From: Nocardia bhagyanarayanae
Lineage (GTDB): Bacteria > Actinomycetota > Actinomycetes > Mycobacteriales > Mycobacteriaceae
Direction: 5' to 3'
Length of the DNA: 64,000 nucleotides
NCBI RefSeq assembly: GCF_006716565.1
Contig: NZ_VFPG01000002.1
Span: 558,001-622,000, forward strand
Shown piece by piece: positions 26,552 through 35,853 of the stretch. Numbering within the stretch: the stretch's first letter is position 1; each line of letters opens with the position of its first letter. The notes under the pieces were generated by a model, which saw only the letters and a list, made by a program, of their open reading frames with translations, was not told the origin of the DNA and did not search any database. Both the position numbers and the translations under genes were made by a program.

Positions 26552-27595
26552 GTGCCCTCCGACACAGTCGACACCGCGCTGCTTCGCCACCACGGCGACG
26601 TCGACGCGCGCCCGGGCATGCTCGATTTCGCGGTCAATGTGCAGGGCAGCGAGCCGCCGTCGTGGTTGCGCGAACGCCTCGCCGTCCGCCTGACCGACCT
26701 CGCCCGCTACCCGAGCGCCGCCGACGACCTGGCCGCCCGCACCGCCGTCGCCGCCCGGCACGGCCGCCACCCGGACGAGGTGCTGCTGCTCGCGGGCGCG
26801 GCCGAAGGTTTCGCGCTCCTGCCGAAACTCGCTCCTCGCCTCGCGGCGGTGGTGCACCCGTCGTTCACCGAACCGGAACTCGCGCTGCGCCAGGCCGACG
26901 TTCCCGTCGCGCGGGTGCTGCTCGAACCGCCCTACACCCTCGACCCGCTCGCGGTGCCCGACGAGGCCGATCTCGTCGTCCTCGGCAATCCGACCAACCC
27001 GACCTCGGTCCTGCACCCGGCCGAAGCCCTCCGTGCCCTGCGCCGACCCGGCCGTCTCGTCGTCGTCGACGAGGCCTTCGCCGACGCCGTGCCAGGCGAA
27101 CCGGCATCTCTCGCGACCACCGCGACCCCCGACATCCTCGTCCTGCGCAGCCTCACCAAGACGTGGGCGCTCGCGGGTCTCCGCTGCGGCTATTTCCTCG
27201 GCGCCCCCGACCTGCTCGCCCGTCTCGACCACGGCCGCCCGCACTGGCCCCTCGGCACCCTCCAGCTCGAGGCGATCGTCGCCACCGCCGCACCGCTCGC
27301 CGTTGCCGAATCCGACCGCCATGCGATGGCTCTCGCTGCGGCCCGCGAGATGATGGTCGAACGTCTCACCGGCCTCGGCGTGCACGTCCATACGCCCGCG
27401 CACGCGCCGTTCCTCCTTTTGCGTGTCGCCGATGGGGAATCGTTGCGTCAGCACCTGGCCGATCTTGGAATCGCGGTGCGGCGCGCCGACACGTTCCCCG
27501 GGCTCGGGCCGGACTACCTGCGCGTGGCGGTACGAGATGACGCCGCCGTGGAGCGGTTGTGCGCTGCCATCCGCACCGCGCCCGGACGCGTCTAG
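26552..27595 (+). CDS. cobC: CobC-like aminotransferase (threonine-phosphate decarboxylase family)
   Basis: PLP-dependent fold-type I enzyme of 347 residues, related to histidinol-phosphate aminotransferase and matching Rv2231c (CobC) in context. The PLP-binding Lys lies in LRSLTKTWALAGLRCGY; also visible are NPTNPTS and VVDEAFAD. It probably supplies the aminopropanol phosphate arm for cobalamin, working with CobD. GTG start. NIF3 follows after 167 bases. Confidence 0.9.
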   Translation: MPSDTVDTALLRHHGDVDARPGMLDFAVNVQGSEPPSWLRERLAVRLTDLARYPSAADDLAARTAVAARHGRHPDEVLLLAGAAEGFALLPKLAPRLAAVVHPSFTEPELALRQADVPVARVLLEPPYTLDPLAVPDEADLVVLGNPTNPTSVLHPAEALRALRRPGRLVVVDEAFADAVPGEPASLATTATPDILVLRSLTKTWALAGLRCGYFLGAPDLLARLDHGRPHWPLGTLQLEAIVATAAPLAVAESDRHAMALAAAREMMVERLTGLGVHVHTPAHAPFLLLRVADGESLRQHLADLGIAVRRADTFPGLGPDYLRVAVRDDAAVERLCAAIRTAPGRV

Positions 27596-27762
27596 CGCGC
27601 GAGTCTCGCGGCGGATGCGGCTCGACAGGTGACAGGGTTCGCTTGTCCGGCTGTGCAAGAGCAGGGAACCGGGTGCGCTGTCCGCGCGAGAACATCGGAC
27701 TGGATGATGGAGGGCGGCCGGTTCGCGCCGGGACGGGAGTTCGGGAGGAGTGAGGTAGGCGG

Positions 27763-28887
27763 ATGGTGACGACGCTGGCGGATCTCATCGGGGTGCTGGA
27801 CGCGGCGTATCCGCCGAAGCTGGCGGAGTCGTGGGACTCGGTCGGATTGGTGTGCGGTGATCCCGAAGACGAGGTCACCAGGGTGTTGTTCGCGGTGGAC
27901 GCGACCGCCGAGGTCGTCGACGAGGCCATCGACTGGCGCGCCCAGGCCTTGGTGGTGCACCATCCGCTGCTGCTGCGCGGCGTCGACACCGTGGCCGCCG
28001 ACACCGCCAAAGGCGCTCTGCTGCACCGTCTCATCCGTTCCGGATGCGCCCTGTTCACCGCCCACACCAACGCCGACTCCGCCGACCCCGGCGTCTCGGA
28101 CGCGCTCGCCGCGGCGATCGGGCTGACGGTGACCGCTCCGCTGGACCCGAAACCCACGGCGGCGGTGGACAATTGGGTCGTCCAAGTCCCGCGCACCCAC
28201 ACCGGCACGGTGCTGAACGCCCTTTTCGCCGCGGGCGCGGGCGGTAGCGGCAACTATCACGACTGCGCGAGCTGGGCCCCGAGCACCGGACAGTTCCGTC
28301 CCATGCCGGGCGCGAATCCGGCGATCGGCACGATCGGCGAGCTGCAACACGTCGATGAAAACCGCGTCGAGGTCCTCGCACCGCCCGCCGCTCGCGGCGC
28401 GGTGTTGGCCGCCCTGCGCGCGGCGCACCCGTACGAGGACCCGGCCTACCACGTCACCGAGCGCGCTGCCCTGCCGTCCGGGCTCGGCATCGGACGCGTC
28501 GGCACCCTGCCCGAACCGGAACCCTTGCGCGCCTTCACAGCTCGCGTCTCCGCCGCGCTCCCCGCCACCGTCTGGGGTGTCCGGGCCGCGGGCGATCCGG
28601 ACCGGATGATCGAGCGCGTCGCGGTGTGCGGCGGCGCGGGCGACTCCTACTTGGCCGCGGCCACCCGCCTCGGCGTCGACGCCTACCTCACGTCCGACCT
28701 GCGCCACCACCCCGCCGACGAACACCTCCGTAAAGGCGGACCCGCCCTCGTCGACGCCGCCCATTGGGCCACCGAATTCCCTTGGTGCGCGCAAGCGGAA
28801 GGCATTGTCGCCGCGGCGCTTCCCGACTTGGAGACCCGCGTCTCGACCCTCCGCACCGACCCGTGGACCGTGGGCGCCGCGGACTGA
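27763..28887 (+). CDS. NIF3-like dinuclear metal protein (YbgI/YqfO family)
   Basis: 374 residues of the NIF3 family, hexameric proteins with a two-metal site. The N-terminal half shows [12 protein letters not shown] and the metal ligands in [10 protein letters not shown] and [10 protein letters not shown]. An inserted PII-like domain occupies roughly 130-235, ending [11 protein letters not shown], and the C-terminal half ends with the ligands in [11 protein letters not shown] and ALVDAAHW. Exact activity is uncertain; it is often annotated GTP cyclohydrolase 1 type 2, which I would not assert. The order cobC-NIF3-zinc-ribbon-RNase HI matches Rv2231c-Rv2228c. Confidence 0.92.
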   Translation: MVTTLADLIGVLDAAYPPKLAESWDSVGLVCGDPEDEVTRVLFAVDATAEVVDEAIDWRAQALVVHHPLLLRGVDTVAADTAKGALLHRLIRSGCALFTAHTNADSADPGVSDALAAAIGLTVTAPLDPKPTAAVDNWVVQVPRTHTGTVLNALFAAGAGGSGNYHDCASWAPSTGQFRPMPGANPAIGTIGELQHVDENRVEVLAPPAARGAVLAALRAAHPYEDPAYHVTERAALPSGLGIGRVGTLPEPEPLRAFTARVSAALPATVWGVRAAGDPDRMIERVAVCGGAGDSYLAAATRLGVDAYLTSDLRHHPADEHLRKGGPALVDAAHWATEFPWCAQAEGIVAAALPDLETRVSTLRTDPWTVGAAD

Positions 28888-28941
28888 CAGTTCCTCGCCG
28901 TTCCCCGGAATCGAAGGGCCGGAAGCGGGTACAACTACCGC

Positions 28942-29586
28942 ATGAGTTACCCGGTGGATTTCGGGATCCTGCAGATCGGTTTGATCCTGCTGATCCTGAT
29001 CGCGGTCGCGCTGCTCGTTTCGGCGCTGGTGAAGGTGCGCAGGGTCGGGCCGCGGGTGCTGCTCGGCCGGGGCGCGGGCGGGCTCGTGCTCCTCGTCGTC
29101 GCGGTGCTGCTGCTATGGGTGGCGACCCTCATGCAGACGTACCTGGGACTGAGCGGCGAGATCAAAGCCGCGCACGTGGTGGTGACCGAGGTTGCGGGCG
29201 AGGAACATCAGCTCGAGGTCGACCTCACGCTCTACGGCGACGACGACGACCCGGAGCGGCGCGAGAAGTTCCGCGTCCAGGGCGATCTGTGGGTGCTGCA
29301 AGCCAACATTGTGGAGCTGGAGCCCTGGGTGAACGCCCTCGGCTTCCACTCCGGCTACCAGGTCACCCGCCTGTACGGCCAGCGCCTCGACGGCGTCGCC
29401 ACCACCCAGAACCACATCTTCCTCAACGGCGGCGACGCCGAATTCTTCGCCGACATGCGCGACGGAAAGTGGTGGACCGACCCCTTCGTCCGCTCCGCCT
29501 ACGGCAACGCCGTCATCGCGACCCCCGGCGAATACGACGTCTACATCTCCCGCGACGCCATCAAGACCCGCGCGCCCGGGAGTTGA
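28942..29586 (+). CDS. Membrane protein of unknown function with two N-terminal helices
   Basis: 214 residues. Transmembrane helices are predicted at about 8-29 and 43-65, followed by a soluble domain of about 145 residues with mixed beta strands (VTEVAGEEHQLEVDLTLYG, FRVQGDLWVLQANIVEL). The soluble part probably lies outside. No family recognised; it is inserted between NIF3 and the zinc-ribbon gene, which are neighbours in M. tuberculosis. Confidence 0.8.
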   Translation: MSYPVDFGILQIGLILLILIAVALLVSALVKVRRVGPRVLLGRGAGGLVLLVVAVLLLWVATLMQTYLGLSGEIKAAHVVVTEVAGEEHQLEVDLTLYGDDDDPERREKFRVQGDLWVLQANIVELEPWVNALGFHSGYQVTRLYGQRLDGVATTQNHIFLNGGDAEFFADMRDGKWWTDPFVRSAYGNAVIATPGEYDVYISRDAIKTRAPGS

Positions 29587-29834
29587 TCCGATGCCGCGGG
29601 GCTGCCCATAGGCCAACGCCACGGCGGCGCGGCGCACCGGGCGGCAGACGTGTGACGGGTCGGAAATCGCCCACAGATCCCAACCGGACAACCCAGACAC
29701 ACCCGCCGCGTCAACTCGCCCCCTCGACCGGTCTCGGAGCCAACCGCTCCGTAGCCGGGGTACGGTTGAGCACTGGCATTCGCCGCCCGGCGGATACCGC
29801 CGACCCGTCCACAGTGCTCAGGAGTTTGTCCGCG

Positions 29835-30572
29835 TTGAATGTCGAACCACCGATCCAGGCCAAGCTGCTTCAGCTCGCGGCTGTCGACGCCGAACTGACG
29901 CGGATCGCGCATCGGCGCTCCGTCCTGCCCGAGCAGCAGGAGGTGGCGCGGCTGGAGGGGGAGCGCAACAAGCACAAGGACGCCGCGGTGGCGGTGGAGA
30001 TCGTGCTGGACGACCTCGATCGCGACATCAGCAAGCTCGAGGGCGAGATCGAGGCGGTCCGCAAGCGCGAGGAGCGCGACCGCGGCATGCTGACGGCCGG
30101 TTCCGTTAACGCCAAACAGCTTTCGGAGCTCCAGCACGAGCTGGGCAGTCTGGAGCGGCGGCGCGGCGTGCTGGAGGACGAACTCCTGGAGGTGATGGAG
30201 CGCCGCGAGGCGTCCGCCTCCGATCACGACCACGCGGGCGCCCGCCTGAGCAAGACCGAAGACGAGCTCGCCGACGCGCAGCGGCTGCGCGACGAGGCGC
30301 TCGCGGATCTGGATGTGGCGCAGCAGCGCTGCGCGGACGAGCGGTCCAACCTGGTCGGACTGTTCCCCGCGGAGCTGCTGAACGCCTACGACAAGCAGAA
30401 GGCCGAGCGCGGTGTCGGCGCGGCGCTGCTGCAAGCGCGCAAGTGCGGCGCGTGCCGGATCGAACTGGACCGCGGCGAGATCGCGCGCATCGCGAAGACC
30501 GCGCCCGATGTGGTGGTGCGCTGCCCCGAATGCAACGCGATCTTGGTGCGCACCAAGGAATCCGGTCTGTGA
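29835..30572 (+). CDS. Coiled-coil protein with C-terminal C4 zinc ribbon (CT398 type)
   Basis: 245 residues, the length of Rv2229c. Residues 15-175 are a long antiparallel coiled coil rich in Glu, Arg and Leu (for instance GELE/LERRRGVLEDELLEVMERR). The end is a zinc ribbon with CGAC and, about 24 residues later, CPEC. The TTG start (AGGAG about 10 bases upstream) is chosen for length. The role is unclear; members are thought to bridge nucleic-acid or secretion partners. It precedes the RNase HI fusion by 37 bases. Confidence 0.9.
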   Translation: MNVEPPIQAKLLQLAAVDAELTRIAHRRSVLPEQQEVARLEGERNKHKDAAVAVEIVLDDLDRDISKLEGEIEAVRKREERDRGMLTAGSVNAKQLSELQHELGSLERRRGVLEDELLEVMERREASASDHDHAGARLSKTEDELADAQRLRDEALADLDVAQQRCADERSNLVGLFPAELLNAYDKQKAERGVGAALLQARKCGACRIELDRGEIARIAKTAPDVVVRCPECNAILVRTKESGL

Positions 30573-30609
30573 CCTGCGGGTCCGATCGTCCGGGTGCCGA
30601 GGAGGTCCG

Positions 30610-31956
30610 GTGAGTTACGAGCACGTGATCGTCGAGGCGGACGGTGGTTCGCGGGGCAACCCCGGCCCCGCTGGGTACGGCGCGGTCGTCTTCGCCGCCG
30701 ACCACGTCGCGGTGCTCGCCGAACGGCGGGAAAGCCTCGGCATCGCCACCAACAACGTCGCCGAGTATCGCGGGCTGATCGCGGGCCTGGAGGCCGCCGC
30801 CGAGCTGGGCGCGCGCACGGTGGACGTGCGGATGGACTCCAAGCTCGTCGTCGAGCAGATGTCGGGCCGCTGGAAGGTCAAGCACGCGGCGATGATCCCG
30901 CTGGCCGACCGAGCCCGCCGCCTGATCGCGGGCTTCGACCGGGTCGACTTCACCTGGATTCCGCGCGCTCAGAACTCGCACGCCGACCGCCTGGCCAACG
31001 AGGCGATGGACGACGCCACCCTGGTCGACGAGGTCCGTGCCGCGACCGGCTCGGCGCACAGCGCGCCAGCGACGGTCGCCGGTGCGGAGGCCGCCGCCGA
31101 GCAAGACCTGGCGACCACCGAAACCCCGGGCAGCGAGCCCGAGCCCGGAGTCCCACCACGTACCGGAACGGCTGCGTCCGGCGTCGGCGACCGAGACGCC
31201 GAAACGGCAACGGCCGCGGCATCTTCCGCGCGTGGCGCCGAACACAACGCCCCCAGCCGGATCGACGAAGTCCGCGCCGCCCGCGTCGACCCCGCGAACA
31301 CCGAGACCGCCTCCACCAGCCCCGGCTGGACGGGTGCGACCGGCCGCCCGACCCGCCTGCTCCTGCTCCGCCACGGCCAGACCGAACTCTCCGTGCAGCG
31401 GCGCTATTCGGGCCGCGGCAACCCGCCGCTCACTCCGCTCGGCCGTGAACAGGCCGCGCGCGCCGCGAAAATGCTTGCGGCCAAAGGTGATATCGCCGCG
31501 GTTCTGAGCTCGCCGCTCGGTCGCGCGCGGGAGACCGCGGAGGCCGCGGCCGCCGCGTTGAACGTGCCCGTGCGCACACACGATGGGCTCATCGAGACAG
31601 ACTTCGGCGCCTGGGAGGGCCTGACGTTTCTCGAAGCGGCGCAACGCGATCCGGAGTTGCACGCGCGCTGGCTCGGCGACCCGTCGGTGGCGGCGCCGGG
31701 CGGCGAGAGTTTCGACGAGGTTCGCGAGCGGATCGAGGCCGTACGCCGCGACCTGGTAGCGCTGTATCAGGGGCAGAACGTGCTGGTGGTCAGCCACGTG
31801 ACGCCGATCAAGACGCTGTTGCAGCTGGCGCTCGGAGTGGGCCCGTCGCTGCTGTACCGGCTGCATCTGGATCTCGCGTCGCTGTCCATCGCCGAGTTCT
31901 ACCCGGACGGCGGGTCCTCGGTGCGGCTGGTCAACGACACCTCCTACCTGTCCTGA
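30610..31956 (+). CDS. Bifunctional RNase HI / phosphoglycerate-mutase-like phosphatase
   Basis: 448 residues in two domains, as in Rv2228c. Residues 1-140 are RNase HI (catalytic acids Asp11 in VEADGGSRGN, Glu52 in AEYRGL, Asp76 in RMDSKL, Asp126 in NSHADRL), which cuts RNA in RNA-DNA hybrids. Residues 248-445 are a histidine phosphatase with LLLRHGQTE (His255) and a second His in VVSHVTP; in mycobacteria this half has alpha-ribazole phosphatase (CobC-like) activity in cobalamin synthesis. The two are joined by an unusually long Ala/Thr/Glu-rich linker of about 105 residues; Rv2228c is only 364 residues in total. GTG start with GGAGG. Confidence 0.94.
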   Translation: MSYEHVIVEADGGSRGNPGPAGYGAVVFAADHVAVLAERRESLGIATNNVAEYRGLIAGLEAAAELGARTVDVRMDSKLVVEQMSGRWKVKHAAMIPLADRARRLIAGFDRVDFTWIPRAQNSHADRLANEAMDDATLVDEVRAATGSAHSAPATVAGAEAAAEQDLATTETPGSEPEPGVPPRTGTAASGVGDRDAETATAAASSARGAEHNAPSRIDEVRAARVDPANTETASTSPGWTGATGRPTRLLLLRHGQTELSVQRRYSGRGNPPLTPLGREQAARAAKMLAAKGDIAAVLSSPLGRARETAEAAAAALNVPVRTHDGLIETDFGAWEGLTFLEAAQRDPELHARWLGDPSVAAPGGESFDEVRERIEAVRRDLVALYQGQNVLVVSHVTPIKTLLQLALGVGPSLLYRLHLDLASLSIAEFYPDGGSSVRLVNDTSYLS

Positions 31957-32250
31957 ACGCCCGGCCCGAAGGCCCTTGCCCGACCTGACCGACGCATCGG
32001 CGGCCATCTCCGGGTACGGTGGCGCGGCACACATCGCATTGCGCGCACCGGCCGCTACCCCAACGCTGAGGTAGCCGACAGTCAACCGAGGCTGCGTACT
32101 CGGTTCGCTCCGCTCCCGCGCGGAAAGGGCCGGAACGAGCATCGCGTCACCGTTGGTGTCGGTGCGATGCCGCACGATGTGTGGGGTGGGTCGATTCCTC
32201 GATCGAAATCGAGTGTCGGCCTGTGTCTTTCGAGAAGGAGAGTTACTGCT

Positions 32251-32955
32251 GTGAGATTCAGGTGGATGGCGGCCGTGACGGCCGTCGTCGCGGGTGTGGG
32301 CGCCGCCGTCTCGGGCGCCGCGCAGGCCGCTCCGGGGAGCGCGGTGCTGGGCGGAAGCTCCGGCCTCGTCTTCGAGAACAACTCCGCGTGTTCGCTCACC
32401 GCCATCGGCCACGACAACGCCGGTCGTCTGGTGGGCCTCACCGCGGGCCACTGCGCGCCCGCCGGTACGCGGCTGGCGTCGGAGACGGCGCTGGATGTGG
32501 GCGCGGTCGGTGTGGTGGCCTACTCCGACAACGGGGAGGGGCTGGATTTCGCCGTGTTGCAGTTCGATCCGGCGAAGGTCACGCCGGTTCGCACGGTCGG
32601 CGCCACCACGATCAGCGGGATCGGCCCGACGCCGGGTCCCGGCACCACCGTGTGCTCCAACGGTCGCACCAGCGGCCCGGGTTGCGGTGTCGTCTGGGGC
32701 AACCTGGACGAGACCATCACCCTGAACCAGGCCTGCTCGAAGCCCGGTGACTCCGGCGGCCCGGTGACGGTCGGCGACCGCCTGGTCGGCATGAACCAAG
32801 GCAGGCTGACCGGCCTCGCGGGCATCGGCTTCGACGTGCCGTGCACCACCGCGGCCAACCCGATCCACTCACCGGCGTTCTTCGCGCCGATCGACGTGAT
32901 CCTCGCCGCCGTCAACGCCGTCGGCGGCGTCGGCGCCGGATTCCGTCCGATCTGA
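32251..32955 (+). CDS. Secreted trypsin-like (S1) serine protease
   Basis: 234 residues with a signal peptide (VRFRWMAAVTAVVAGVGAAV...AQA, cut near residue 26) and no pro-domain of streptogrisin size. The triad is His67 (LTAGHC), Asp99 (GLDFAVLQ) and Ser168 (KPGDSGGP). Cys47-Cys68 and others can form disulfides, fitting an exported enzyme. The GTG start follows AAGGAG with a suitable gap. Its last 87 bases overlap the end of the opposing regulator gene. Substrate unknown. Confidence 0.9.
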   Translation: MRFRWMAAVTAVVAGVGAAVSGAAQAAPGSAVLGGSSGLVFENNSACSLTAIGHDNAGRLVGLTAGHCAPAGTRLASETALDVGAVGVVAYSDNGEGLDFAVLQFDPAKVTPVRTVGATTISGIGPTPGPGTTVCSNGRTSGPGCGVVWGNLDETITLNQACSKPGDSGGPVTVGDRLVGMNQGRLTGLAGIGFDVPCTTAANPIHSPAFFAPIDVILAAVNAVGGVGAGFRPI

Positions 32956-33774
32956 GTCGTTTCCGGCCGAACCCTTCACCGTCGCGTCCCCGCGCTGCTG
33001 TCGCAGGGCCGCGGCGGTGAATTCGTCCAGGGGATAGAACAATTCGATGGCGAGTTCGGACAGCGTCACGTCCGCGGGCGCGCCGAACGTCGCCATGGTG
33101 CTGAACATCGCCATCTCCCCGAGCGGCGTCCTGATCCGGACCGGCACCTGGAACGGACCCGTCGGCGCCGCGCGATCCGCCGCCGGATCCGACGGCGCCG
33201 GATAGCCCAGCACCTCGTCGTACAGCGCGCGCAGACGTTCGTCGCCGGTCGCGTCGGCCTGGCGGCCCAGCCGTTCCAGGAACAGCTCGCGCACCTGTGT
33301 GGGATTGGCCAGCCGCGCGACCAGACCGTCCGGATGCAGCACCAGCCGGTAGACGTTCGGCCGCGGCGTCAGCAGATGCTCCGGAACGCCCGCCGTGAGC
33401 ACCGACATCGCGGAGTTGCCGGTGACCACGTTCCACCACCGGTCCACCACCACCGCCGGATAGGGCTCGTGCGCGGCGAGCATGGTCGCCACCGCCGAGC
33501 GCACCGCGGTCAGCTCGGCGTCGTCGAGGCTGGACTCGCGGTAGGCGGGTGCGAAACCGGCGGCCAGCAGCAGCGTATTGCGTTCCCGCAGCGGCACATC
33601 CAGGGCTTCACACAGCCGGAGCACCATCGCCCTGCTCGGCGCCGCTCGCCCGTTCTCCAGGTATGACACGTGGCGGGCCGAGCTGTCCGCGGCCAGCGCC
33701 AGATCAAGTTGGCTCAGCCGCCGCCGCTGCCGCCAGTCGCGCAGCAGCGGGCCGATCCGGGCTCCGTTCTTCAC
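32869..33774 (-). CDS. XRE-family regulator with MmyB-like ligand domain
   Basis: About 301 residues. The helix-turn-helix is at the very N terminus (RIGPLLRDWRQRRRLSQLDL, then RHVSYLENGRAAPSR). A PAS-like MmyB domain follows (YPAVVVDRWWNVVTGNSAM..., TPLGEMAMFSTMATFGAP), reported in this family to bind fatty-acid-like ligands. The GTG start fits the usual spacing before the HTH; an ATG at 33807 is an alternative with GGAGG only 2 bases away. The last ~30 residues, overlapping the protease gene, are Asp/Gly/Arg-rich and non-conserved. Divergent from a small membrane protein gene, its probable target. Confidence 0.88.
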   Translation of the reverse strand: MKNGARIGPLLRDWRQRRRLSQLDLALAADSSARHVSYLENGRAAPSRAMVLRLCEALDVPLRERNTLLLAAGFAPAYRESSLDDAELTAVRSAVATMLAAHEPYPAVVVDRWWNVVTGNSAMSVLTAGVPEHLLTPRPNVYRLVLHPDGLVARLANPTQVRELFLERLGRQADATGDERLRALYDEVLGYPAPSDPAADRAAPTGPFQVPVRIRTPLGEMAMFSTMATFGAPADVTLSELAIELFYPLDEFTAAALRQQRGDATVKGSAGNDSDRTESGADAADGVDGGEDHVDRREERR

Positions 33775-33885
33775 GTCAGCAGGGTAGCCATCGCGCCACG
33801 CCCACATGACCTCCGAGGTTATTGAGACGCTTACCGCGCCTCGGCATCGTGGGTGTCGGAAACGATCGACCGACAGGAGATGGAC

Positions 33886-34290
33886 ATGAGCACGGCAGCA
33901 CTCGCCGCCCCAGCCACCGACCCGTTGCGCACCGCACTGCGCGTCGACGGCTGGAGTACCGGCGCGTTCGGCGTCGTCATGCTGGGCGGAGCGGCCGCGC
34001 TGCGCGACCCGCTCGGGCTGCCGACGGCCTGGTCGATTCCGTTCGGGGTCGCGATGGTGGGCGGTGCGCTGGCGCTGCTGCTGATCGCGGGGTACCCGCG
34101 GATCCCCGCGCGGCACGCGAAGGCGGTCGTCGCGGTGAACGCGCTGTCGGCGGCGGGGATGGTGGCGTTCGCTTTCTCCGGGGTGCTCGAGCTGACCTGG
34201 TTGGGCGTGGTGTTCCTGCTGATCGGCGCCGCCGTGGTCGCTGCGTTCGCTGCGACGGAATACACCGCGTTGCGGCGGGCGGCGCGGTGA
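33886..34290 (+). CDS. Small four-helix membrane protein
   Basis: 134 residues with four hydrophobic segments (about 24-42, 47-66, 75-95 and 100-121). No known family recognised. The ATG start has AGGAG six bases upstream; a GTG at 33853 would swallow that site. The stop overlaps the next gene as GTGA, so both are translated together, and the pair diverges from the MmyB-like regulator across 111 bases. Confidence 0.8.
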   Translation: MSTAALAAPATDPLRTALRVDGWSTGAFGVVMLGGAAALRDPLGLPTAWSIPFGVAMVGGALALLLIAGYPRIPARHAKAVVAVNALSAAGMVAFAFSGVLELTWLGVVFLLIGAAVVAAFAATEYTALRRAAR

Positions 34291-34802
34291 GCGGCCCGGA
34301 TGCTGGGCGCGCCGAGCGTGCCTCGGAGGGCGCGGTGGGGTGTTCGACAGCCGCGTTCTCGGATTCGGCGGAACGCGCGGAGTTTGCCGCGCCGGACCAT
34401 ACGGCCGACCGAGCCCGATTGCTGGATCTGCTGGCCGCGCAGAGCACCGCGTGGGCCGCGGGTGACGGTGCGGCGTTCGCGGCGACGTTCACCGAGGACG
34501 CCGACTTCGTCTCGGTCATCGGCGAATTCGTCCGCGGCCGCGCCCGATTGGCCGAGGTCATGCAGGAGGGATTCGACGGCTTCATGAAGGGCACGCGGCT
34601 CTCGACTCCACGGCAGACCACTATCCGATTTCCGGCGCCGGATGTGGCCGTGCTCGTCACCAACGGCGTTTGTGTGCTGCGGGATGCCGCGAATACCAGC
34701 CGCCCGGAGGACCTTTCGATCCAAACCCGCACCGCCGTGCGCGTGAACGGAGAGTGGTTGTTCACGACATTCCAGAACACCCGCGTCCGATCGGCGCCCT
34801 GA
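34287..34802 (+). CDS. SnoaL-like / SgcJ-type small hydrolase fold protein
   Basis: 171 residues. The last ~125 form a SnoaL/NTF2-like domain (LLAAQSTAWAAGDGAAFAAT, FTEDADFVSVIGEFVRG, RTAVRVNGEWLFTTFQNTR). This fold serves enzymes and scavengers of many kinds, so the role is open. The N-terminal ~45 residues look disordered. Its GTG start overlaps the stop of the membrane protein gene by four bases. Confidence 0.82.
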   Translation: MSGPDAGRAERASEGAVGCSTAAFSDSAERAEFAAPDHTADRARLLDLLAAQSTAWAAGDGAAFAATFTEDADFVSVIGEFVRGRARLAEVMQEGFDGFMKGTRLSTPRQTTIRFPAPDVAVLVTNGVCVLRDAANTSRPEDLSIQTRTAVRVNGEWLFTTFQNTRVRSAP

Positions 34803-34845
34803 CGCGCGGCCGCGGTGACGGCCTCGGATTCCGTCCCGCGAGGAT

Positions 34846-35430
34846 CTACGCCGCGACGGGGTCGAGGTCCGGTCCGAGGACCGCCTCCAGCTTCGTCAGG
34901 AAGCGGGCGAAATGCGGATCGGACTCCGGAACGGCGAATCGGTCGATATCCCACCACTGTCCACCGGCGAACTCCCGCGGGTCCAGCCGGTACTCGCGGG
35001 TGCGATCGCCGCGGATCACGTACCAGAGGCTCACGTCCTCGTGACCGCCGCCGATGCCGACGGTCGTGGTCACGGTGAGGAACAATGGCGCGGGACCCAC
35101 CACATCGAAGTCGGCGGCGATGCCGAGTTCCTCGCCCGCCTCCCGCCGGGCCGCCGCGAACGGATGCTCACCGGGGTCGAGATGGCCACCCATCGGCAAC
35201 CACAAACCGGCCAGCCGATGCCGCCCGAGGAACACCGCACGCGACGCCGGGTCGACCAGCACCGTGTACGCCACCAGATGTCGCGGCGGTACCGCCGGTT
35301 TCTCTCTGCGGAACACGTCGTCGGTCGACGCCAGCCAGTCCAGCGCCGTCGCGATGTGCTCGCGCTCGAGCTCGTCGCCCGGGTCGATCCCGCGGACGAT
35401 CTCGGCAACCACGGCAGTCGCTGCGTTCAT
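34846..35430 (-). CDS. Nudix hydrolase
   Basis: 194 residues. The Nudix box GX5EX7REUXEEXGU is met by GGHLDPGEHPFAAARREAGE followed by ELGI. It cleaves a nucleoside diphosphate linked to another group; the exact substrate cannot be named. The ATG start is chosen over an open frame extending 177 bases upstream, because the family begins near VVAEIVRGIDPGDELE. It stands alone between two plus-strand genes. Confidence 0.9.
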   Translation of the reverse strand: MNAATAVVAEIVRGIDPGDELEREHIATALDWLASTDDVFRREKPAVPPRHLVAYTVLVDPASRAVFLGRHRLAGLWLPMGGHLDPGEHPFAAARREAGEELGIAADFDVVGPAPLFLTVTTTVGIGGGHEDVSLWYVIRGDRTREYRLDPREFAGGQWWDIDRFAVPESDPHFARFLTKLEAVLGPDLDPVAA

Positions 35431-35517
35431 GGCCCGCGACTGTAGCGGCGGGCACCGACAACCTGTTTGTTCCGCACCGACCCGGGTACGCGACGTCGAA
35501 GCGACAAGGAGGTACCC

Positions 35518-35838
35518 ATGGACCCGCGACACCCCACCGACCCGGACACCGACAAGCTGCACGACCTCGTCGACACCGCCAAAGACAAGGCCACCGACGC
35601 CAAACACCGCGCCGAGGACCGCAGCGCGGCCGCCGCGCTCGCGGCGACCGATCTGGTGGATCGTGCGAGGACCCGGGTCCTCGACGCGGCCGAGCGCGGT
35701 GAGGAGGCGCTGCCCGAACCGGTCGCCGAGCGCGGGCGAGACATCGCCGCCGCCGTCCGCGAACGCCCACTGCCGTTCGCGCTGGGCGCCCTCGCCGCGC
35801 TCCTCGTCCTGTGGCGGACACTGCGCCGCGCACGCTGA
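35518..35838 (+). CDS. Small Ala/Asp-rich protein with a C-terminal membrane anchor
   Basis: 106 residues. The N-terminal 80 are charged and helical (KDKATDAKHRAEDRSAAAAL), similar in style to stress-related tether proteins, and a single helix ends the protein (FALGALAALLVLW followed by Arg residues). ATG start with AAGGAGG six bases upstream. No function is claimed. Confidence 0.75.
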   Translation: MDPRHPTDPDTDKLHDLVDTAKDKATDAKHRAEDRSAAAALAATDLVDRARTRVLDAAERGEEALPEPVAERGRDIAAAVRERPLPFALGALAALLVLWRTLRRAR

Positions 35839-35853
35839 CGCGCCGGCCGACGT

